A DNA stretch of 64,000 nucleotides from contig OZ022244.1 of the NCBI GenBank assembly GCA_963978895.1, positions 9,511,085 to 9,575,084 of the forward strand. The letters are read 5' to 3'. Positions 45,867 through 55,063 of this stretch are shown piece after piece. This stretch comes from Erpobdella octoculata (Eukaryota; Annelida; Clitellata; Hirudinida; Erpobdellidae). The notes beneath the pieces are model-generated. The model did no database searches and had not been told where the DNA came from. It worked only from the letters and a program-made list of their open reading frames with translations. The stretch's first letter is position 1. Each line of letters starts with the position of its first letter. The position numbers and the translations under genes were made by a program.

Positions 45867-46130
45867 ATTTTCAACCATTCGGTATAAGACTCGCTGTTCG
45901 GGAAACGGTCCGTAGATCTGACAATAAAGTTTAACGAAAATGTTTTTGACTAACAGTAGTCTCGAACAGCGAGTTTTATACCGAAAAGTCGAGAATTTGG
46001 CTCGAAAAGTTGTTTCTGCCAAATGGCGAGTTGTATTTCTTAGAGCATGTCTCAAAGATAAATTGATTCCACAATTTAGGCGAGGCGGTGTTGCCGTAGA
46101 CACGTGGGTTCGATTCCTAGTAGAGTCGTA
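45867..46130. mobile_element. Penelope-like N-terminal fragment, inverted duplicate
   Basis: The plus strand (about 45960-46130) reads LEQRVLYRKVENLARKV and WRVVFLRACLKDKLIP, the Penelope N-terminal pattern, and ends at a TA tract. The minus strand at 45903-45867 reads EQRVLYRMVENL, so the first 36 bp or so are present in inverted orientation (TTCGGTATAAGACTCGCTG against CAGCGAGTTTTATACCGAA). No hammerhead core is visible here. A GGTTCGATTCC motif at 46108-46118 resembles a tRNA B box. Confidence 0.65.
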
Positions 46131-46379
46131 TATATATATATATATTCCACACATAGTTAGGAACAATATTTTCTTTCCGACAAGGTTCGCTAAACTTTGC
46201 TGCCCATTCGCATTCAGCATTTTCTTATCTATATATTGCAAAGCAACAATATCCTATTTTCAGAAATCAACTAAAGCAATAATATACAATAACATACATA
46301 TAATAGGCAATATGTGTTTGTTTGATTATTACATCGGAAGCGCTGGAAAAAATTTTGAAATGTTAAAATAGAATTCGGT

Positions 46380-46452
46380 TTATTATTTCACGTTTTCTCG
46401 TCAAAAAACGAGAATGAACCTTCAAAAAAATCTGAGCAATGCCGGGTAACTT
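46380..46452 (-). repeat. ACTAGC-head remnant
   Basis: Minus-strand GTTACCCGGCATTGC and a following T-run recall the family head, strongly diverged. Confidence 0.5.
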
Positions 46453-47118
46453 TTGTTGTGTAAAATATATTTATATTTAAAAATAAATTAAAAATTAACA
46501 AATAAATTTTTTACTTTCAAATTTGAAATATTTTTAAGTTTATTTAAATACTTTCTTTTTGTTTTCGCTGCAATCAAAACCACGATTATGTAATTTGATA
46601 GGAATGAATTAATAGCTTGAAGAAAATGGGTGTTTATTGTTTTTTAATTTATCGTTGAACAAATTTATTTGTTTTATAAATAAATAAATACGAAGAAAAA
46701 TTTATTTGATTTGTTTTATAAATAATGTTAATAAGAAACAACCAGTGATGGGTAGTAACAAATTACAAGTAACGGAATTACAGTAACAAATTACTTTTTT
46801 CAGTAACAAGTAACGTAACAGATTACTTTTCAAAATTGTAACAAAGTAACAGTAACAAATTACTTTTTTAAAGTAACAGTAACGGATTTTTAAAAATTGT
46901 TACTTGTTACTTTTTATTTTCGAGCATTGGATCAAGCGTTAAGATGGCGCAAGTCTGGACCAATAGGAGCAAAGTGTGTCACTGGATTCATGATCGCGTT
47001 CATTTTAACAAGCGCCAAACAAACTTCCTTTTTATCATCGTTTACTCTTTCGGAAACTATTTGCGAGTTCACAGATCGTGTTTTGGGATCATGGAAGTTA
47101 ATAAAGAGTTAAATTCCT

Positions 47119-48778
47119 AACATAAAAGCGCAATGATGTATTATGTCACCCGATTAGCATCTACAGGTCTGAAAAAACTCACGTTGATAGATTATGAGAC
47201 GCTGAACAAGGTTTGTTAGGGCACTTTTTTGTTAAATTGTTTAAATAAAAAGTTATTAGCCGCGAAAGTCTAACGCTTTGCGGATAAATATAGCATCGTT
47301 CGTCATCGCTAAATATAGACAAGTTGAAAATAAATAAATCACCGAAGTAGTAGTCGGCGGGTTTTTTATTTATGTAAATTATTATTAACGACAATTTACT
47401 ATTTTGCAATTATTATTCCTCTTATTTTAATTATTATTAATAACGAAGATTAACTATTTTGCTAATATTATTTCTATTATTGGAAAGTTCGACGCTTTGC
47501 GGAAATATTTAATGAAATCATTATTAACGACATTTTTCTATTTTGTTATTATTATTCCTCTTATTTTAATTATTAATAATATTATTAATTACGAAAATTA
47601 ACTAATTTTCTAATATTCCTATTATATTGGAATACGCCATAATTCAATATAAACAAGTTGAAAATAAATAAATCACCGAAGTAGTAGTCGGCGGGTTTTT
47701 CCCAATTTTAAACAAGTTGTAAATTATTATTATTAACGACAATTTACTATTTTATAAAACGTGTTCATATGCAACTGGCTATAATAGTCACACGCTTCGC
47801 TTGCGAAGCGTGCGTAAAGTTATTACTATAATAGCGCATAGGTGTTGTTTTTGAGCTTAAAGTGCGATTTGATTGCGACTACCTTTACTATTAATATGTA
47901 AAAACTCACACGCTTCGCGCGCGAAGCGTGCGTCAACTGCTGGTTCCCAACATAAAAGCGCAATGATGTATTATGTCACCCGATTAGCATCTGCAGGTCT
48001 GAAAAAACTCACGTTGATAGATTATGAGACGCTGAACACGGTTTGTTAGGACACTTTTTTGTTAAAATGTTTAAATAAAAAGTTATTAGCCGCGAAAGTC
48101 TAACGCTTTGCGGATATATATATAGCATCGTACGTCATCGCTAAATATAGACAAGTTGAAAATAAATAAATCACCGAAGTAGTAGTCGGCGGGTTTTTTA
48201 TTTATGTAAATTATTATTAACGACAATTTACTATTTTGCAATTATTATTCCTCTTATTTTAATTATTATTAATAACGAATATTAACTATTTTGCTAATAT
48301 AATTCTATTATTGGAAAGTTCAACGCTTTGCGGAAATATTTAATGAAATCATTATTAACGACATTTTTCTATTTTGTTATTATTATTCCTCTTATTTTAA
48401 TTATTAATAATATTATTAATTACGAAAATTAACTAATTTGCTAATATTATTCCTATTATTGGAATACGCCATAACTCAATATAAACAAGTTGAAAATAAA
48501 TAAATCACCGAAGTAGTAGTCGGCGGGTTTTTCCCAATTTTAAACAAGTTGTAAATTATTATTATTAACGACAATTTACTATTTTATAAAACGTGTTCAT
48601 ATGCAACTGGCTATAATAGTCACACGCTTCGCTTGCGAAGCGTGCGTAAAGTTATTACTATAATAGCGCATAGGTGTTGTTTTTGAGCTTAAAGTGCGAT
48701 TTGATTGCGACTACCTTTACTATTATTATGTAAAAACTCACACGCTTCGCGCGCGAAGCGTGCGTCAACTGCTGGTTA
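47119..48778. repeat. 830-bp tandem duplication with GC-rich hairpins
   Basis: Units 47119-47948 and 47949-48778 are almost identical. Each carries two near-perfect palindromes 118 bp apart, CACGCTTCGCTTGCGAAGCG and CACGCTTCGCGCGCGAAGCG, in otherwise AT-rich DNA. Confidence 0.95.
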
Positions 48779-48784
48779 TGAAGA

Positions 48785-49222
48785 AACTGGTAATGAAATC
48801 GGATGGGTGCATCAGCTAGATGATAACGATAGAAGAAATTACGCCCGCAATTTGTTATATGAGCAAGTGCTTGCTGTACAGCAGGTTGAAATGCAGGCTG
48901 AACAACAAAATGATTTTTTATATTTGTTACAGATACATTTAAGCAAACTGATGAAACTGCGGAGGTGGATATGTATCTTAGCGATACTTCTCGTGATATT
49001 GAATCATTACTCAAATTTCATTGTATCTTGAAATTGTTCAAAAGATATAATACTTCTCTTCCATCAAGTGCTCCTGTTGAACGGCTGTTTAGCATGGCTG
49101 GTCAAATTTTGACTCCAAGAAGAAATCGTTTGACTGATAGTCATTTTCAACGACAACTGCTGCTCAGAGCTAATAAAGCTTTTTGTAGCTCAATCAAAGA
49201 TCTTCACCATTTAACTGATTAG
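48785..49222 (+). pseudogene. hAT transposase C-terminal remnant
   Basis: The clearest part is the C-terminal dimerisation motif (48965-49222): NTSLPSSAPVERLFSMAGQ followed by LTPRRNRLTD and LLLRANKAF, characteristic of hAT transposases. The frame upstream (from about 48785: NEIGWVHQLDDNDRRNYARN) is in a different frame, and the RNase-H-like core is missing or scrambled by the internal duplication. The protein would bind the terminal repeats and cut the element out. This copy is inactive. Confidence 0.9.
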
Positions 49223-49979
49223 TTATAACTCTTTGATTTTTATAATAAAGTTGTGTTCTTATTTTAAAAACAAAATCAAGTATTGAGTTATGGGGTGTTG
49301 CATCTGTTTGTAAACAACTTTTTGTAAAGTAACAAAAATGTAATAAGTTACTTTCAAAACCAAAAAGTAACAGTAACAAATTACTTTTGAAAAATGTAAG
49401 AAGTAACAGTAACAAATTACTTTTTCATCATGTAACAAGTAACAGTAACAAATTACAAAAGTAAAGTAACAAACCCAACACTGGAAACAACAGTGTTTAA
49501 TTTTTTCATTACATGCCTGAAACTGGTTGGTTACTGAAGGTAGATAAAAGAAAGAGAGAAAAAAGAGAAAGAGATTTACTATATAGAAAGCCCAGACGCA
49601 ACTTTATAATAGCACGATCGATCAAAACATAGTTTCATATTATTTCTTGTTCTTTACAACAATAAGACAAAAAAACTACTTGGAAAATATTGAAGAAATA
49701 TTGAGTCTCGTGTCATTGACTCCTTTGATAGGTGTGTGTGCAGATGTTTGTGTTGATCTGTGCGTGTGTAGATCTGCGTAGGCGTGGGAGACGGGGGCAG
49801 GGGGCATATGTTCCCTCTCCCAATTTCAAAGTATCTTCGGCAGCCCCTCTCCCGGTCATCAGTTTTTTTTTTTTGGGAGGAAATATAAAAAGAGGGGTTC
49901 TTGAAAATTAGATTTCTATTTTTTTCGGGCAGACCAGACTTGCCCCCCAACCTCATAAACTTCCCCTACGCTTATGTAG

Positions 49980-50145
<166 letters not shown>

Positions 50146-50916
50146 ATCCGCCGATGAATTTCTGCGCTGATTGTGTGTCATCCGTGGTATGAAGTTTCCA
50201 AGTAAACAAAACGTGTGCAAAGAACAAGGAAAGCAATTTAGTTATATGACAAAAGTTTGTTTGATAGATGACACCTCTCATTCAATTCCTCATTGATTTT
50301 TCCTTTTCTTATTTTTTACTTTATTTTTCAGAAGTTTTTCATTTCAAACTAAGAATTGTGTAGAACAGAGGTGGGCAACTACGGCCCGCCAAAGTATTTT
50401 ATGCGGCCCGTTTAGAATTTTCGCTAAATTTTTGAAATTGTTATTTAGATTATCGACTTCGATTTAAATAAATTATATTAACGTTTTTTTTTGTTGGTTG
50501 TTTTTACATAAAACTCACAACATCCCTATTCGCAACTGTGTTCGCGCTTAACCAAAAGTTAGTTTTGTTTACATTTTGAAAGGTTTTAAACCATAGATAT
50601 ATAAAGATACGCCCTGCACACATTTTTTCATAGGCCGGCCGGGCTACCCCAGCATAGTATATAACAATTCATAAATTTCGAAGTAGAAAATGTGTTTAAA
50701 AAATTTAAACTAATTAAAAATATGAAACAAAATATAATTGTGAATAAAATCAATTTTAAAACAATTTTTTTAAAGTTTGCATAAAAAAAAGATGTTTGCC
50801 GACTGAGCAAATGCTCAACCAATCGTGCGCCCTTTCACAGCTCGTTATGTTGCCGCTTAGTATAATTTTCGTAACCTCTTAAAGAGAATTCTCGTTATTT
50901 TTGATGTTGAATAAGC

Positions 50917-50925
50917 TATATAAAG
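50917..50925 (+). promoter_or_regulatory. Possible TATA box
   Basis: TATATAAAG lies 26 bp upstream of the candidate exon's ATG. A start about 30 bp downstream would leave an unusually short leader, so the assignment is tentative. Confidence 0.3.
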
Positions 50926-50950
50926 AGTCAAACAAACGGAAGAAAAAAGT

Positions 50951-51061
50951 ATGCCAGACATTAGTAGGACTACCATGTTATTATTATTAGTAGTAGTAGT
51001 ACATCTGCCCAGCCAACAGCAGACTAGTAGTGAACAACAGGTAGTGAATTTAATTTACAAG
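50951..51061 (+). CDS. Candidate first exon encoding a signal peptide
   Basis: Thirty-seven codons start with ATG. The N-terminus has a short polar/basic stretch (MPDISRTT) followed by a hydrophobic core of one Met, four Leu and four Val, then a polar Gln/Ser-rich stretch ending NLIYK. The layout is that of a secretory signal peptide. The exon ends in frame at AAG followed by GTAAGC, a good 5' splice site. The Leu/Val core is coded by TTA and GTA runs, so it could be microsatellite noise. A possible 3' splice site is at TTTTTTCCAG (51571-51580). No downstream exon could be proven. It lies inside a nested transposon. Confidence 0.3.
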
Positions 51062-52762
51062 GTAAGCTTTTAGATTCTAAATATTACATAAAGATGATAA
51101 GAGTAGAAAAGTTTATTATGTTAATTAAAATTTAATTTCATGCATGAGTTATATGAATACATTTTTTTATGTGTTCACTTGACTTATTTATACCAACATT
51201 ATCCATTATTATCCATACAATAAATAACTCCTGACATAAGTTTCACAGTCAGTTATATTAGAAGTTTTCTACTGAGTTTTAGTCACTATAACGGAATGTT
51301 TCATCATTGCATCAAACAGCAGCAAGTTCAGCACCAGTAAAAGTCATAAATTTGTACTATTTATATATCGATATAAATTAATCTCACTATCAATTTGTGA
51401 ATTGATTCACTTCTATAGATATAATATCTGTGACGATATATATTATCTTTCAGATATGATGTTACAGTGTTCCATTGTCTAGAAATATGTCAGCTCAGCA
51501 ATTATCAGGAAAAGGGAACTATAGTAAAATAAAAGTCAATGTTATGAGTTGTTTCAGTAATAAGTGAATTTTTTCCAGAGACAAAGACAAATTCAAGTCA
51601 CTAACCATAGATGACTTCTAGAAATGAAATCTTTATTTTTCATTTAATTTTGTTTTTGTCATTAGTTTGGCTTTGAAATGTTTAATAAATATCTACAACA
51701 TTGTGCTTTTGACTCAGAATCTGATAATCTAGAGCTGTTTGCAGAAAGGCCCATATTTCTCAAGAATGATTATGAATAAATATGATGATCTAAATTAACA
51801 ACACACTGTACCCAAACCTAAGTACTTTATTCTATTTCTTGAAATACCACTAAAACCTCTTCTCTTTTTTTTCACTATTATTAACATTTAGTAACCAACA
51901 AATAATTTTTACATGTTTACTCGATTTTAATCTACAATTGTTTAATCCTAATTTTGATATTATTAATGCTGCTCTACATTTCCAGAAATTACATTTAAAA
52001 TTTTGTGGGTGGAGCTAAAGGGCTAGTGGATGAAGCTTGCCTATTTGGTTTGTCAATGAGCCCCTAAAACGGGATTACCCATTCCAACTATAACAATGTT
52101 GCAACTGTATCATACCAGTAGGAAGAAAATGTTGGAGAGCATGTGTAAAAAAATTTAAAGCCATGAACCGACTAATCATCAAAAATTCCAAAGATGCAGT
52201 TTTTCTAATCATGTTACTTCTCATATTAATCCTGAATTTGCTCCAGAAAAAGACAAACTTTAAAGTTCTACTTTCAAACTAAAAGTTCTACTTCTAAATA
52301 ATGTTTTTCATAGTATGAGAATGTCAATTTTCACTATAAAAATGACTTTTAATAGTAGCTGCTATTATATGTAAAAATATTGTCAGGAATAATATTTTTT
52401 GAGTTTGAGCAGTGAAATTGGTAAGTTAGCTAAATTAAATTTAACTAGACTAAACTAAACCACCCATAAAACTCATTTTCTTCGAAATAAAAATAAAATT
52501 CCTTATTTGTGTGTTTAAATAAGAAAAATCATTCATAAATACAGACTAATGCAATAAAACGAAATTAGGGAGAAAACTATCGTAAGTCGTATACATATTA
52601 TCGTCATCCCTGTTTATTTATTGTGCAGTTTTAGGTCTCGGCTGGGGTAGGCTCGGCGGCCGCGTGTTGAAGGCGAACGTTAGCACAGCAGGGCGTATCT
52701 ATATATATCTATGTTTTAAACATTGTAATTTGAAAGTGAATAGAATAAGCGTTGAATTAACC

Positions 52763-53002
52763 ATGAGTGCTGCCAAGTAAAGAAAAATTGAGGACGAATG
52801 TCGTGTTTTTAATGAAGATTGGACTGATAAGTACTTCTTCGCAAATGTTAGGGACAAGGCTGTCTGTTTGCTGTGCCATGAATGTGTGAGTGTCTTTAAA
52901 GAGTATAATTTAAAAAGACACTACCAAACAAAACATATGCAAATTCAATTCCTTGTTCTTCATAATTACTATGATAGTAACAATAAACTTTTCTTGAAAT
53001 GA
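52763..53002 (+). pseudogene. hAT transposase N-terminal BED-finger remnant
   Basis: The frame reads MSAAK, an in-frame TAA at codon 6, then ECRVFNEDWTDKYFF, CLLCHECVSVFKEYNLKRHY and TKH. This is the CX2C...HX3-4H BED-type finger start of hAT (GTF2IRD2/ZBED-like) transposases, which binds the element ends. The remaining transposase is deleted, so only about 80 codons survive. Confidence 0.85.
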
Positions 53003-53181
53003 TTATTAATAATAAAATCTTATTTTTGTTTCAGTTCATATTCTAAATGTGAAATAAAACAAGAAATACATGAGACTTTCAAATTTGTAAATTTTTATTA
53101 AAATAGAGAAAATATATGCGGCCCGCGATAACAAAAAAGTTTTCAATGTGGCCCTCCGTAGAAAATGTTTTCCCACCCCTG

Positions 53182-54143
53182 AATTACGCATAGATTTATT
53201 AGCGGAGCATACAAAACATTTTTTTATTGTTTTTTTTTTTAGCGTGACTATGTCAAAATTAATGAATGGTATATGGACTAAATTTCAGATCGATTGGGTG
53301 ACGTGAAATGGGTTTGTGCTCATTCAGACAAACAGAAAGGCGAAGTTAATATAAAGGATTAAAAACTAACTAACTTTTCGTCATCCAATCAAGCTTAAAA
53401 TTCAAATGTAGGCTGGTTCCTCATGACATTGCATTCTATTTAAGTTTAAAAAAGTTTTGAACTTTAAATTTTTGTAATTAAAATAATTAGTTTTTTTGTT
53501 TTAAAACAATAACAAATCAAAAAAATTAAACAAAAGTTTACATATATAAAATAACAAAAAATGTCATTTTAAAAGACCAAAGTTTTTAATTATAGGCTAA
53601 GTATCAGAAAGATTGTAGATAAAGAAATGAGTTTGGTAAAGATAAAACTTTAGGCTACAAGGAAACATAATAAACTTGCGAACTAAATAAAAAGTTAAAC
53701 TTTATTTTTTTGTTAAAAATGTCTAAGGAGACCCAGGTTCCAGGGGCTCCATTCTCCATGTGGATACGCTACTGAGTAAAGTGCTGCAGGTCTTCGATTT
53801 CGGTTTTAGCAGCAGCTATCGTGCTTGCATTTATACACGTTTAATGAAGGATTTTAAGCAGATGAAACGAAGGAGCGCGATTTTTAGGTCATCTCTTTGT
53901 CAATAAACACCATTGGGGAACTATGATCGGCAGACATGAAATTTGCCAAAAAATAGTAAACCACCAACAAGCTAGCGTAGACAAAAGCAGTCGCTACGTC
54001 GAATAATTCTTTATAGTTTCGTAGTTTGTTCTATTTGTCCATAAAATTTTGTTTCTTAATAAAATAATAGATTATGAAAAGTATTTTTGAAAAGTCTTGT
54101 TCGCACGGCTCGTAAACAAACGTAAAAGTTGGTTTCGGTAAAA
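53182..54143. other. No separate gene; includes probable 5' UTR of CR1 LINE
   Basis: AT-rich sequence up to about 53700. From about 53720 (GAGACCCAGGTTCCAGGGG) base composition becomes mixed and probably belongs to the 5' leader of the LINE that follows. Its exact 5' end could not be fixed. Confidence 0.5.
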
Positions 54144-55061
54144 ATGCCTGGGGCAAAAGGTAGAAAAGAGGTTGGACAGGAACGGACGGCACTTGCTGAA
54201 TTGCTGGGGCTCCATTTATGTGAAGGTTGTTTAAAGACGAACGAGGAGTGCATGAAGACTTTGATAGATGCAAAAAAAGTAGATGAGCCGAAAGAATACC
54301 AGTTAATGGGTATAGCAGATGATCTTCGAGCAGTTAAAGAAATTCGGACCAATAACAACAAATTAGCTGAAGCTTTAGAGGACCAGAAAGGTTACCTCCA
54401 TGGGTTAGGAAAAAAATTAGATAATCTCAGCAAGGACTCAATTGAAGGACTCAAGGAAAATCAACGGGCAACCAAGGAGTGGTCTAGTTTGTTCAAAAAA
54501 AATCAGTTGATGAAAAAAGAGTGGTCAAGCCTGATTAAAGAAAATGTGGAGGTTCTGAAAACAGATGTTGAGGCGGTACAGAGGATTGTGGTGAGTAAAA
54601 TTGATGTAAACAATGAAAGATTGAAAAGACAAAATAATATTGTGGTTTACAATATGCCTGAGGATGATGATGGTTCAAAAGTCAAGGACAGGGAAACACT
54701 TCTAAAATTATTAAGAGAAGTTACAGACAAAGAGATGGATAATGACATTTTGGAAGTTTTCAGATTGGGAAGGAAAATGGAATCTGCCAGAAAAAACAGA
54801 CCATTATTAGTCAAGTTTGTGAACCAAAGCACACAGAATGTTGTGCTAGAAAATAGTTTTAGACTGAGGAAAAGTGAAGATTTCAAAATGATAATTCTAA
54901 ATCAGGATCTTGCAAAAGAGGACAGAGAAGAGTGTAAAACGTTATTGGAGAATAAAAAGAATGAAGTTGGCCTTAGAGATGATGTAAAAAATTGGGTATT
55001 CAGAATAAGAGGGAGACCTGGAAGTTTTAGTGTTTTAACTTTCAGGAAGAAAAATTTATAA
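54144..55061 (+). CDS. CR1 LINE ORF1 RNA-binding protein
   Basis: The protein has 305 residues from the ATG at 54144. The frame is open five codons further, but without an ATG. The N-terminal region has cysteines (CEGCLKTNEEC) that may form a small zinc site. A long charged helical part (about residues 60-160, with WSSLFKKNQ and WSSLIKEN) is likely coiled coil for trimer formation. Then comes an RRM-like segment: RLKRQNNIVVYNMPE, FRLGRK, RPLLVKFVN and NQDLAKEDREE. ORF1 proteins of L1/CR1 type coat LINE RNA and help strand transfer. The frame is intact. ORF2 starts two bases after its stop, so translation of ORF2 probably depends on termination-reinitiation or a similar mechanism. Confidence 0.9.
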   Translation: MPGAKGRKEVGQERTALAELLGLHLCEGCLKTNEECMKTLIDAKKVDEPKEYQLMGIADDLRAVKEIRTNNNKLAEALEDQKGYLHGLGKKLDNLSKDSIEGLKENQRATKEWSSLFKKNQLMKKEWSSLIKENVEVLKTDVEAVQRIVVSKIDVNNERLKRQNNIVVYNMPEDDDGSKVKDRETLLKLLREVTDKEMDNDILEVFRLGRKMESARKNRPLLVKFVNQSTQNVVLENSFRLRKSEDFKMIILNQDLAKEDREECKTLLENKKNEVGLRDDVKNWVFRIRGRPGSFSVLTFRKKNL

Positions 55062-55063
55062 AA

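Larger units (their letters stand above)
46743..49483 (+). mobile_element. hAT transposon with exact 8-bp target duplication
   Basis: Termini are CAGTGATGGGTAGTAAC at the left and, reading inward from the right, CAGTGTTGGGTTTGTTAC, each followed by subterminal GTAACAAATTAC repeats. The flanks are GAAACAAC on both sides (46735-46742 and 49484-49491). The interior holds hAT transposase remnants and an 830-bp tandem duplication (47119-48778). The copy is non-autonomous. Confidence 0.95.
50592..52713. mobile_element. Nested 2.1-kb terminal-inverted-repeat element
   Basis: The left end reads CATAGATATATAAAGATACG and the right end, inward, CATAGATATATATAGATACG. Both continue CCCTGC and later share GGCCG..CTACCCCAGC, giving imperfect inverted repeats of about 70-95 bp. 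TTTTAAAC flanks both sides (50584-50591 and 52714-52721), a perfect 8-bp duplication. No transposase is recognised. It contains a candidate coding exon at 50951-51061. Confidence 0.8.
50366..53181 (+). mobile_element. Short hAT (Charlie-like) element, split by a nested insertion
   Basis: The left end CAGAGGTGGGCAACTACGG and the right end, reading inward, CAGGGGTGGGAAAACATT are hAT termini with GCGGCCC-rich subterminal sequence. Without the insertion at 50592-52713 it is about 690 bp long. The outer 8-bp flanks (GTGTAGAA and AATTACGC) do not match, so the target duplication is lost or an end is misplaced. Confidence 0.82.

Noticed and set aside
46080..46128. tRNA gene suggested by GGTTCGATTCC
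   Set aside because: The T-arm stem pairs poorly, and no D arm, anticodon arm or acceptor stem could be built. At most it is a tRNA-derived fragment.
51995..52066. Frame reading GLVDEAC, reminiscent of an insulin-type A chain, downstream of the candidate signal-peptide exon
   Set aside because: The required CC...C cysteine pattern is missing, a stop follows within 10 codons and no acceptor gives a suitable phase.
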